Assembly: GCF_036324505.1 (NCBI RefSeq)
Contig: NC_086351.1
Span: 4,892,001-4,956,000, forward strand
Origin: Eleginops maclovinus
Lineage: Eukaryota; Chordata; Actinopteri; Perciformes; Eleginopidae
Length of the DNA: 64,000 nt
Reading direction: 5' to 3'
Numbering within the stretch: position 1 is the first letter of the stretch; every line of letters starts with the position of its first letter. This document shows positions 1 to 50,008 of the stretch, piece after piece. The notes under the pieces were generated by a model that was not told where the DNA came from, did no database searches, and worked only from the letters and a program-made list of their open reading frames with translations. The translations under genes and the position numbers were made by a program.

Positions 1-111
1 TTACGTCAAATCGTCAAATCACAATTTTACTGTCGTATCAAAAACATTTCTCTCTATTTGGGAAAGGTGGAGGAACGAGATAACGTAGCATCGTCGTCCC
101 ATGACACTGAC

Positions 112-39329
<39,218 letters not shown>

Positions 39330-39462
39330 GGCCGCTTTTCTAACTTTTTCCAAGTATTCACTTTGGTTGTAGAGTTGTGGATATGTGGCAGCAGCGAGTC
39401 CTCTTTCTTCTTTCAATGCTCCAAAGCTTTCTGGACTACTCTCTCTCTGCAAAAGGAGTGCC
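39330..39462 (-). promoter_or_regulatory. bcam: Probable bcam 5' leader and proximal promoter
   Basis: This is the stretch just upstream of the bcam ATG. In sense orientation it has no ATG, so no upstream start codon competes within it. It ends at the (GA)n tract. I see no convincing TATA box and cannot place the transcription start; further untranslated exons to the right remain possible. Confidence 0.4.
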
Positions 39463-39551
39463 TCTCTCTCTCTCTCTCGCTCTCTTGCTCGCTCTCTCTC
39501 TCTCTTGCTCTCTCTCTCTCTCTCTCTCTTGCTCTCTCTCTCTCTCTCTTG

Positions 39552-39596
<45 letters not shown>

Positions 39597-39610
39597 TCAC
39601 TCTCTCACTC
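39462..39610. repeat. (CT)n/(GA)n tract upstream of bcam
   Basis: About 150 bp of nearly pure CT on the + strand, broken by CTTG and CTCG interruptions and ending in a few CACT and CA units. In bcam sense it is a purine-only (GA)n run 133-281 bp above the ATG, so it lies in the promoter or the 5' untranslated region. A further pyrimidine-rich stretch follows at 39673-39736. Confidence 0.9.
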
Positions 39611-40984
39611 ACACAAACAGAAATCTGATGCTGGTGGCAGTCTTCTTGGTTGATGTATTTGCACAAAAGGTGATCCCCCCCCCCCACCTCTTCCTCTCAA
39701 TACAACCCCCTCCTCTCTCCCTCTCTCTCTCCACCTCTGGTGCAGTGAAAAGACCTGCTTGACTAATCGCATAGGGTCCACTGGGGCCCGCTGATTTCTT
39801 TAAAGCAACTTAAAAGCGATTTTATCATGAGGCTCTCTCGTTGCAACATCAGAAACCTTCCCCTTCATACAAAATAACTAAAGGATGAACACTCACTAGA
39901 GAAGAAATCTAGAATATAAGCTCACATTAATTTCGTAGCCTACAGTATATTGTTGTCCTTATTAGCTCATTAATTACAGTTGTGTTTGGATTTGCTTAGA
40001 GTATTACCAACATGGCCTACTTAACAGCTTTTACATTTCCTTTCCCATAGTTGGCCTACTTAGAAATTGTCTAGGTAATCGCACAGCATTTAAAAAAAAA
40101 GCCAATTACCCTAAATAAAATAGAGTCTATAGAGCAATTATCTGTTGGTTAAGTGGAAAATAGACAATAAAATGGATATGTCTTTTTATTCCATATTCCC
40201 AAAAGGCTAGTAAATTCATCTGGCAGGTTACTATTTCAAAAGGTCTTGATCTTACTCAAAAACTAATTGGTTGATCTTTAGGTACTTTGTTCCACAGACA
40301 AATTTCCTGCGCTGGTTAGACGTTTAACTTTGTCTCAAATGGTGATTTTCATTTTCAAAACAACTAAAGGCAATTTCTTAGGATTTGCCTAAGCTGTCTT
40401 ACATTGACAGACATACCATTCATTCCTAGACATGTAATCCTTTTAGAATCTGTTTTGGTATTTACAGGGTATGGTAAAAGGGTATTTCGGTATACAGTTA
40501 ACATATATAGTTATCAGGACGGCTAAGTGGCTTATACACAATGCTATAATACCAGTCTGATTGCTTAGAGTGGCTACTGTGTGACCCAGGAAGTTGAATT
40601 AGGCCAAATCCCATAAATGAGCCGTTGGAAAGCATAAACACATCAATCCCAGATAAGATGGCTTAATGGAACCACTGCTCATAAGAGTACAACACAAACA
40701 TCTACGTCCTTTTAGTTTTCTTTCTATTGGACACGGGTTGACTGTGGAGCAACACTCAATAATCGCTGCACCCTGCAGGTAATAATAGTCCCTCGCAGGG
40801 CAGTTGCATTCAAAGACACACATTCCAATCATAGTTGGTCCCAAAAAAACAGCTGGTTAATATTTTCTCAGCCTCGTTCGAAGAGGAGAGTCGATACTTG
40901 CGATAATGCACCATACACACAGGACAGTTGGTAGATGGATGCCTGAAATTCACAGAGTTTGATGGTAAGGCTATGGGTTAAAAT
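39611..40984. other. bcam upstream flank
   Basis: Non-coding. A C-run is at 39677-39689 and the rest is AT-rich. No TATA-type promoter or other gene recognised. Confidence 0.55.
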
Positions 40985-41095
40985 GGGTGTCTACCAATCC
41001 GAGGGAGAGGGGTTGAATATACAGCCCCTGCAGTCAACATGTTGAAGTGTCCTTGGGCGAGATACTGTAGGGATGTCTACGGTATTGAAGTGTTT
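40985..41095 (+). mobile_element. Degraded tRNA-derived SINE remnant
   Basis: GAGGGAGAGGGGTTGAATAT is a decayed version of the GGTTCGAATCC-type box B region. It is followed by CCCCTGCAGTCAACATGTTG and AAGTGTCCTTGGGCGAGA, which from memory is the body of a common fish SINE. No box A or 3' tail could be placed. Confidence 0.5.
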
Positions 41096-41322
41096 AAGTC
41101 GCTTTGACAGAGGCAACTAGTCAACAATACCCTAGTTTAATTTCCTGAATCACTATTTCCAGTCCCGGCAATTACAGCAGATTGGAAAAAGTCCTCGCAC
41201 TGACTCTCCAACATCGATAAAGCCACTCATCCCTGATATCGACCCAGTCATAATCATCTCTCCATGCTGTAGAGACACAAGATCCACTAACAAGACTTCT
41301 GTCCTGTTGTGAGGCATATAGC

Positions 41323-41386
41323 GCTGCATAACCCTCACGCTGCATAACCCTCACGCTGCATAACCCTCACGCTGCATAACCCTCAA
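41323..41386. repeat. 16-bp minisatellite, four units
   Basis: Four head-to-tail copies of GCTGCATAACCCTCAC at 41323, 41339, 41355 and 41371. The first three are identical and the last differs in its final base. Confidence 0.97.
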
Positions 41387-41946
41387 ACTGCCTCACGTCA
41401 GACCTGTTTCATGCCGCATAGCTGTGGCTAATGCTGATTTAGCAGAGCGCGGGGCACTCTTACGTAAGGTCTTACAGTACAGTAGCAGTGATTTACTGTA
41501 TTGGCTCATTACCTAATGGAGCTGCAGGGGAGGAGAGGAGGGTTGAGGACAAAGTATATAAAAAAAGACAATATCAAACGTGAAGTGAAAGGAGGACAGA
41601 AGGGAAAGTATCAAGAAATGGGAGGGGAAGGGATAAATATAGAAGAGGAAGAGAGGCAGGAAGTGAAGAATGAAGAGGAAGCAAGAATAAAGATGCTGTT
41701 GGAGTCATTTGTTGATCATGAGTTAGTCAGTCATGGTGACAAATTGCTGTCTCAGGAGGAAAGGAGTAACACAGGGGCTTGAACATCATCTGGAGGTAGC
41801 CATGTACCTGGTTTTTTAAAGTAGTAGTGTCAGACAGGTGTTAAATTACAGGGTTTGCATGGTTGTTGAGACAGTATGCTTTATGTTGCTACATAATCCA
41901 TGAAGTGCAGAGCGCCAGTAGAATGATATTATCTTACAACCATGTG

Positions 41947-42045
41947 CAGAAAGTGAGCATGCAGTTGAAAACATATCATTGTTAATGCTAAGTATGGGAC
42001 CTAGCATTAAAGATGATATGTCTTCAACTGTCTGCTCACTTTCTG
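41947..42045. repeat. Near-perfect inverted repeat, 44-bp arms, 11-nt loop
   Basis: Arm 41947-41990 and arm 42002-42045 are inverted copies matching at 39 of 44 positions, with an 11-base loop (41991-42001). A + strand transcript would gain two G-U pairs, giving 41 of 44 paired. It could be a microRNA-like precursor or the palindromic core of a small DNA element (MITE). No target-site duplication or flanking extension is evident. Confidence 0.85.
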
Positions 42046-43025
42046 TAAACAAAAATATAAGCAAACCATTCATTCACATACACAACAGAAGTGGCAATCC
42101 AGCATTTACCAGCAGAGTACCCTGGGCTTTAGCGGTGCTCACGCTGGCACAATCTGTTGGTATCATAAAAGAAGTCACAATATAAAAACCATCAGCGCCA
42201 AATCACCAGCAATTACAAGAACCCAATGCCGATCAACAAACCAGACCCTCCCAACTCTGCGGCGAGAGATTGTTTTCATTAACAACACAATTAAAACTGT
42301 GGTAGATCTAAATAACGATAGTTCTCACTGGACTGGAGTACTGCCACAGCCCTTACTCTGGTTTTATAGTATGGCTTGTGTAGAGGGCCCTGTAAAGTAT
42401 TTCAAAATCCTAGTTCCCCCCAGAAAAAACCCAGGAGGATACAGTCATATGCCTTCCCCATGAGTCCACACAAGTAGAGACTAGATAGTTGAACTTCCAT
42501 GTACCTGCAATATCTTTGCAAGAAAACAAAGCTGCTGAACTCTTTCCTAACCATGGGTGAAATGTCTATTGTTGCTCCTGAATCTGAAGCTAGTAAATCA
42601 GTTGTCTCCAGCATGCTGGAAAAAGTTTTCCTGGGAAAGTTGAGCAGTGCCATACCCCAATAGGCCTAATAACTATGGTTTATGGACCCCAATTTCTGGA
42701 AAATGGGAACCACAGATTGCATCCACCACACTATAAGCACATTTAACAGAGCACATGGGCTACCTTATCTGGTAAATCGGTCATTAAAGGCCAACCAAAA
42801 GTACTTCAATATGTCAGCTGCTTTAAGATTCAACTATTAAAACCAAATAACGATTTTCAGATGCCAGTGTTGCCATTGTTAAAGTGTGCCTGAAAGATCC
42901 TTCAGCCATGAGGAAACTATGTAGAGGCATTCACTATGCTTCCAATCATATATTGCAAACATCTTCCACATATGCACTTGTATTCCTCTTAGACATGTAA
43001 ACACACACAGTAGAGTCCCACTTTA
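42046..43025. other. Intergenic spacer
   Basis: No gene, RNA gene or recognisable mobile element. Confidence 0.55.
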
Positions 43026-43115
43026 AAGGGTGCCAAAGTTATTACAAATCATCCCATTACTCATTACTGCTGGTAAGAAATTTCATGGCAATTCATTCAA
43101 CAGCTTTTTCATGAA
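43026..43115 (+). repeat. Dispersed teleost repeat, short remnant A
   Basis: CCAAAGTTATTACAAATCAT followed by AAATTTCATGGCAATTCATT matches, from memory, the core of a common fish interspersed repeat. The same family is seen at 53490-53960 and 54505-54605 on the same strand. Confidence 0.55.
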
Positions 43116-45104
43116 GACTTTTCATAGACAGAAGTCAACATGCAAGCCAAGCCTGCTTGCACAAACACTTGTCAGCGTTATACTTCAAGTGAAATAATGC
43201 AGCTACAAGACACCCGTTGAATGTTCATGGCAAATTGTCATACCTTGCAAAATATAAATCAGACAGCCCACTTTGCAGTCCCTTGTTTTATGTGATTGCC
43301 CACCCCCACCCCCATGTCAAAAATGAGGCTACCTGACAGGCAGAATATTTGATAAGTCAGCCTAAAGCAAGGGGATAAAGAGAAACAGAGACATGGCGGC
43401 ACTACAAAGGGAAGAGGGATGTGTAATGAAAGAATAATGAAGGGAACAGATTAGAAGTGGAGGAGGGGAGAACTTTAATTCCAAAGTGAAGGGATGGGTA
43501 ACGCATTGCCTCGAGGAATAATAGCAAAGTAAGGGGAGGGAATGGAAAAAAAACAGTTGGAGAGATAGAAAGTGAACGTATCTGTAATCTTGTGTGAATT
43601 CTGATGTCAGGACAAGGCATCGCAGGGAAGAACGAATGAAAGATGTGCAGGGGCTCCATCCTTCAAATCCCAATGAAAGTCTTTGATCTATCCCTTTGTT
43701 TCACGTATCTCTCTTTCCCGATGTGCCCTCCATCTCTGTCCACTTCAATTTCTCCATATATCTTTATTACCCCATCCTTTCCATTCTCCTCTAGGCTCTA
43801 TTTTGTTCTGTTTCTTGGCCTCTTTCCTCTTGGCCGAGCTACAGAAGATCAACACAGCTGTTTTCCAGGCATTGATACATAGAGGCACGTGAGTCACAGT
43901 GCAGGATTTGAGCAGTGATGTAGCTATTCTCTCTGGGAAATCACTACTGTGTGTTCTATGGATAGGCTTACATTTTACTGCCAAGTGGCTCTGATGATCA
44001 ATAGAGTCACTTAAATGATGTAATCATTGTGATTCATCCAAGCATCACTATCTGTCTTCTCTCCCATCTGTTTTACCTGATGGGAGAGATGTAATAGGTT
44101 GGATCACTCACTGGGCACAACAGAAATCGTTGTGTTCTCCAGCCAGTGTGTGTTTGTTGTGTTAGTTATAACAGGATACAATGAGCTGCTGCGCTTTGTT
44201 GATGTCCCCTGAGGAGTTTCACTGGGACCATATCTTGTAATGTTAGCTAGTTATCACAGTGGATTCAGCCTGACTGGATATTAGGCACAATAACACCCAC
44301 TCTGACAGTAACTCTGTGGGAGGGAAAGCTGTCATGCTCACTGCAGACGGGGCACAGCTACAGGAAATGGAGCTGAACAAAATCGGAGTCATACACTATA
44401 CCCGCCTCTGTGCCTATGGAGTGGGTAACTGCATAAAGGTCATCAGTGTGGTCAACAGTTTACAAGAAACAAGTGTCATTTATCCACTTTAGTTGGGTAA
44501 AATCCAGCCAAGATAATTCATTCATACACAGTTTAGTTTTAAATTGTGGACTTCCTGGTCCCTTCCTAAAAAGACAAGGAGCAAGATTATAGAGATAATG
44601 TAATCTACACTCAAATTCAAAGCTGCTCAATAGACAATGAATAATGAACCCAATCTCATGACAAAAGCCATGATTAAACTGGGATATGGAGAGGTTTTTC
44701 TGCTTCACAGCTGTAAGCCCCACTTTCCAATAAAACTCATGTAGCCTAATACCTCAAACTAAAATTGTCTGATCCCCTCAAGTCGCTCGCTAATTCATTG
44801 TCGTAAAAGTGTTCCCAAGCCTTGCAGAACATCGGTTTCAACACAGCTTTAAAAAATATGGTATTTAATTATATTGCTGGTGATCATTTGTACAGTGAAG
44901 CCCATGAGGAAAACAGCTTTAATCCACTGTAAATCACCTTTGTTTTTTCTTTTAAGACTTACCCAGAGTTTTGCAAGTGTCAGAACATTTTGCCATCCAT
45001 TTAATAACTGAGGTGGCTGACAGGGGAAACTGCTACAAAGGCCTAAACATTTCCATTAAGAAAAACACACTGCTGATTCAGAAATTAGGCAAATATAATA
45101 ACAC
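43116..45104. other. Intergenic spacer
   Basis: No gene supported. An 87-codon open frame on the minus strand (44460-44723) has no recognised domain and no splice context. Confidence 0.55.
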
Positions 45105-45208
45105 AAATGTTCCAAAACACATGCAAATGAAGAAATATTTTCTAAATGCTGCATCTGTTGTCAAGTTGATGAACATGTTTATTCATTCGCATGTGTTTCG
45201 GCACATTT
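45105..45208. repeat. Inverted repeat, 26-bp arms, 52-bp spacer
   Basis: Arm 45105-45130 and arm 45183-45208 are inverted copies matching at 23 of 26 positions, centred on AAACACATGC. It may be a decayed palindromic element. No flanking duplication seen. Confidence 0.8.
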
Positions 45209-48200
45209 ACATAGTTTGTGAAACAACAGCGTGTTTCCCCTGATGGAAATGTTTTGGGCCGTTGTCGCCCACCATAGACAACGCTATGAAAAATAATGTG
45301 CACTTTTTCAGGTAGGTAACCAACAACAGGAAGTATATCAGTTTTTTTAAAATTGGTCACAGTTGTTTATTTTGTGGTAATTAATTAGAAAAAAGGGATC
45401 ATGTCACATCATCAACGGACTAAATTGTGTCTCCTTACGTCACAAATATTAACTGCCATGCTGTGTGCCAGGATGAAGGATAATGCTGTCGAATCACAAT
45501 AGGAACACAACTTAACTCAATTTAAAGAAAGGATAGAGTACAATAATCATCACTAAGCGGCAGACTGTTATAAGCATATTTTTTAACACAAGTGGTTATT
45601 TTATTTGTATTCTAATCCCCAGTGTAATCCAATTTAATGCCATGTTAGTTGTAAATGTTTAAACGTGATCGTATTACTAAACGCCTCATTGTAATGTACT
45701 TAGTATAGTCACTTTCTAATAGGAAATTACCAGTGGAAGCTTCTACTTGAGAAAGTCCTGCCGTAAAAAGTAAAAGGGTGAACAGTTTAATGAGTTTCAG
45801 GAGCACATAAATATGACTTTCCTACGAAACTCTAAATGAATTTATTTCTTAATTCTAGTCTTTTTTATGCAGCCAACTCTTTTGCTCTTGAACCGCAGTT
45901 GGCTTTTCTTCAGACGTCTTTTTCTGTAATACATGTAAATGTAGCTTTCAGAGGAAAATTAATTAGGAATCAGCTTTTTTGCCTTCAAAGTCTCCCAACG
46001 TCTCTGCACTGCACTTTCTGTTGCTTACAAACATACACACACACTCTCACTCACACACACTCACAATCCTCCATGCCCGCTGGGCTGTGTGGATCGCGCC
46101 TACACCAACTCAACGTTGGAGTCGTCTCTGCACTCAAACCCGCAGGCTTTGAATATGAATACATAAATCATTTTATAGAATATTAATCATCCTTCAACCA
46201 CTGAATGAATTGCAGGCAATTGCATTTTCTCTGTGTCCGCCCCAGGGGTTACAATAGGAAATATGAAAGCGTTACCACCTCTGTCAAACTTAAATGGTGC
46301 AGTTATGTGTGAGCAAATTCTTATTTGCATGTTTACACTTTACCGGTGGTTTCCCTGATGTGACCCAAAGCAATGTTTTCCTTACACTTGCTATGTATAC
46401 TCTCAAATATGCACACATTCAGTATGCTAGTGAAACCAGTCACATATTGTACATTTTCAGCCGAATACGAAGCATCTTTCCAAAATGAGCACTAACAGAT
46501 CTGACAGATAGTGAATCACATTACGAGTTATAGATTTGAAGTTAACAGAATATATTGAAATGTATAAATGCACTTTTACCACAGAGACTGTCCTCTTAAA
46601 ATATTGATGCTGAAATTCTAAATCAGTGAACGTAGATGTTCAATCATGGCAGCCAGAGGGATATACTTCAAAAAGTTCAGGAAGTTCAAAGTTCAAAAGT
46701 GCTGTCATCATGATTCGTTTTTCCACCTGCGTCTGCTGTAACCCAAGTGAGGGACCCATCTGTGCATGTCAAATGAAGCCTGAACCATTAACATCTCTAC
46801 TGATGTGCCCCCCACTCCACAGGAGCCAAGAGCCGGCCGTCCCCTGAGACACCGCTCCAGACGGTCTTTTTCTCACACACACACACACACACCAATCCGA
46901 TTGATCTACTGACCGTCTACAACATATTTTTTCTTTGCTCTTTCCGTCAAACTCCAAAATCTTGACCCTCACTCATCTCTCCCTTCAACTGATCTTCACC
47001 ACTCTCTCCTCACATCCTTCCCCCCTCCTCCCCCCTGTCTCTATCCCTTTGAATTTACCTCTCTTGCCCATAATGGGGGGTAATTATGGCATTACAGCCA
47101 CAATGACTGTGCAGTGGGGGCTGAGGGACCGTGACACACGCTCACGCACCACCGCCAAGTGTTGCCATCAATACAGATTCTGTGACTCCACAGGAGGGCA
47201 TTAGGAGTGGGGGGGAGAGACGAGTAAAAGGGAAAATAAGGGATGGATGGGGTAAAAAAAAAACAAGACTGATTGGGACGAAAGGCAGCAGAACGTGTTG
47301 TGGAGAGTCAATTAGCATGAAGAGGACAATCAGAGAAGATGAAGGTTGTTTGAGAGGGAATGAAAGACACAAGGGAGAATGTGAGGACAGCCAGGACCCA
47401 AAGATGGAGTGAAGGGAAAGGAAGAGAAAGACAGATCGACCCGGGGAAAAAGATGAAGAGAGGAGAAGGGGAAGGCAACTGGCCAGATGAAAAGGTTTCT
47501 GTCAATAAAAGCAAAAGTGGGCCTTTGCACACCGGAGGAGCTCTCTGACCGGCCGTGCAGTTTGTCTTGCTCGGCCACTTGGCATTAACAGATTTAATGC
47601 ATTGCTGCTGCGGGCTGCCAACGCAAGCAAGGCTGTTTATCACACCGCTGTGGAAGAGGAGCCGGCCACGTGTAGGAAGGGGAGGAGAACTTTTAATTAC
47701 ATTAATTTCTAGCTAAATGACCCACAAAGACATGGGTGGAATTCTAAGTTAAAAAAAGAAAACTGAGTAATTGTAATTCAAGGAGTGGAAAATGACAGTG
47801 ACATTAAAGATTAAACAGGCATATCAAGTGGTCAACATGTTTTGTCACACCTCATTGGGTCCTTATGAGTGAATTACTTCTGCCGCTGAGCTTGCCTGTT
47901 TAAATCAATATCAGTTTTTTTAATCAATTGGCAGCAGATGGTTTTTTACTATAAATGGGGTTCGACTGAAACTCGAGCGGCCAGCTGCACAGCACTTGAA
48001 GAGAGTGCATTAGGGGCACCCGTCCCACAACAATAACATCAGTTTGTGTGTATGTCCGTTTGTTTGTATCTGCACTCTTTATAATGGATGCTGCCTCAGG
48101 ATCATCTGATTGCAGCAGAGTCCAAAAAAACAATCCTGCATATTCAATCATCTACCCAACATGACTCAGCTTCAAACGCCGAACAGATCTCTAATGTCAT

Positions 48201-49260
48201 CAACAAAGGCATGATGACCTCGTGGGTATTTGTCATCGCTGTTGGGTTGTGAGGCAGGGTGACGGAGCACTTGACCGCTGGCACAGATGAACAGAGAATG
48301 TTTCATATCATAATGTGTAATTGGGCACATGAACAGGAACCCAGTGAAATTGAATCTTTGGTTTGGAGTGAGTCAGCTTTGTGTAATTCTGTACAACATT
48401 GATTATTCAAAATGAAATCATGTCAAAAGTCCAGGCCTGCATCACTTTGAATAACAAAGAAAACAGGGTTACAATATTTACAAGATATTAACCACGCACT
48501 ATTATCACTAGCAGATTTAATCACTAAAAAAGCAAGATTAAAATGTCCATGGCGTTTCAGAAACACTTGATCTGTTACTTTTTTGGCACACAACCAGCCT
48601 CACTTTTGTTGTAGTTTTGAACGGTTTTGTTTTCTACTAGACTTCCTTTCTTTGACTGCGATGGCGCCTTGACTTGTCATTTGTTGATGGATTGCACTTC
48701 CTTATCACTTCTTCTTGTTATTTGTTCTTGTGTGGGTCAAGACCCCCAAAAACGATTTATCTCCCTCTGTGCATTTCCGTAAGGTTGAATGACAATGAAT
48801 TTTATTTGAACAATTTCCCTCCGTCAGCAACTGTTGCTTCGACTCAACATATAATCTTTCATTCGTCTGCCTCTGGTGCCCCTCTCTGTCTCTTTCTCCG
48901 ACTCCTCCTTCCCCCATCTCCTGCCCATCTCGTCTGAATGTACATTCTAGGGAAAGTCAACTCTCGCTCATCTGCATGCAGAGCGCCTTGGTTCCAGCTG
49001 TGAACAGAGGATTGAAATGGAAATGGGAAAGGGAGAGAGAGCAGATTACGCTCCTCAAACAGCATGCAGTGCCTCCTGGCTGGCCCACCAGCTGAGTAGA
49101 GAGACAGAAAAGAAACATGGGTGGGTGGCTGTGTGACGGGGGTTAACAGGGACAGTACAGGGAGCAGAGTTAGACAGCAACAAAGCCAGAAGAGTGACAG
49201 TAAATGTGAGAAGGAGAAAAGTCACTGTTGTCATTTTGGACATGGAAAGACTGACCTTTA
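45209..49260. other. Intergenic spacer
   Basis: About 4 kb without a supported gene. Short AC runs near 46032 and 46875, and purine-rich stretches near 47200-47480. Confidence 0.55.
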
Positions 49261-49621
49261 TAAGTGGAATGTGGAACGGCTGCAAAATGCTGTAAAGCTA
49301 CATCAAGACTGCACTGGAAAAAAGTACACAAATCTGCCAATAGTAAAAATGTGCTTGGTAAGATGTCTTGAAATAAGTTTGGATATTTAGATAAATCAGA
49401 TCTTGTAATTGTCTGATTTTGCACTACATTTTAACAGAATCAGGAAATGTTTTGTCAGAAAATCAGCCAGAAATGCTCAAAAGATTTCTGTTTCCTGATA
49501 TTAGTTGGTGAATTTCCATTGAAAATGTAAAAATAAAGTTTCACCTGAGATGCATTGTCTGAAAACAAGAACCTATATCTCACTGCATTGTTACATCTTA
49601 AGTTATTAGGTCATAAGACCT
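49261..49621. repeat. Possible dispersed teleost repeat around ACTGGAAAAAAGT
   Basis: GCACTGGAAAAAAGTACACA, AATCTGCCAATAGTAAAAAT and GTGCTTGGTAAGATGTCTTG recall a fish repeat that starts CACTGGAAAAAA and contains CTTGGTAAGAT. The match is partial and from memory. Confidence 0.35.
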
Positions 49622-49952
49622 AATATATAGATAGATAGAATCGGAGATGAAACCCTCTTTATTAGTCACATACATGCACACAGCAGAGCACACACAGTGA
49701 AATTGGCCCTCATTTAACCCATCCTAGTACTAGGAGCAGTGGGCAGCTATTGTGCAGCGCCCGGGGAGCAATGGGGAGGGGGGATTGGAGGTGTCCGGTG
49801 CCTTGCTCAAGGGCACCACAGCTGGGCCTAGGAGGTGAACTGGGACCTCTCCAAATAGCATTCCACTTTCCATATTTCAAGTCTGTTCGGGGACTTGAAC
49901 CGGCGACCCTACGATTCCCAGTTCAAGCCCCTACTGACTGAGCCACTGCTGG
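49622..49952 (-). mobile_element. tRNA-derived SINE with (CTAT)n tail
   Basis: Read on the minus strand, the element has a tRNA-like head with a box A-like TGGCTCAGTCAGTAGG (49945-49930) and box B GGTTCAAGTCC (49901-49891). A body follows with CTTGAGCAAGGCACCGGACA (49814-49795) and GCACAATAGCTGCCCACTGC. It ends in a CTATCTATCTATATA tail near 49622. The head, body and short microsatellite tail fit a fish SINE mobilised by a LINE. Family name not assigned; target-site duplications not resolved. Confidence 0.75.
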
Positions 49953-49954
49953 AC

Positions 49955-50008
49955 AAAATGTTGTTGTCAGAAGTGGGATTCGAACCCACGCCTCCAGGGG
50001 AGACTGCG
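49955..50008 (-). pseudogene. 3' half of a tRNA-Leu gene with Pol III terminator
   Basis: On the minus strand, TCGCAGTCTCCCCTGGAGGC then GTGGGTTCGAATCCCACTTC and TGACA match the anticodon-stem end, long variable arm, T arm and acceptor end of vertebrate tRNA-Leu (closest to tRNA-Leu(CAG) from memory). TTTT at 49958-49955 looks like its Pol III terminator. The 5' half (acceptor 5' strand, D arm, anticodon) is absent upstream, so it cannot give a functional tRNA. No CCA is encoded, which favours a broken gene over a reverse-transcribed mature tRNA. Confidence 0.8.

Noticed and set aside
39377..39762. Open frames rich in Leu-Ser on the + strand.
   Set aside because: They are the translation of the CT tract upstream of bcam.
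41979..42030. Possible miR-155 relationship, because TTAATGCTA occurs in the hairpin.
   Set aside because: Only nine bases are shared and they lie in the terminal stem next to an 11-nt loop; the miR-155 precursor geometry is different.
44320..44723. Open frames on both strands that look slightly protein-like.
   Set aside because: No domain recognised, no splice signals forming a gene model, and no typical mobile-element motif such as a reverse transcriptase or DDE core.
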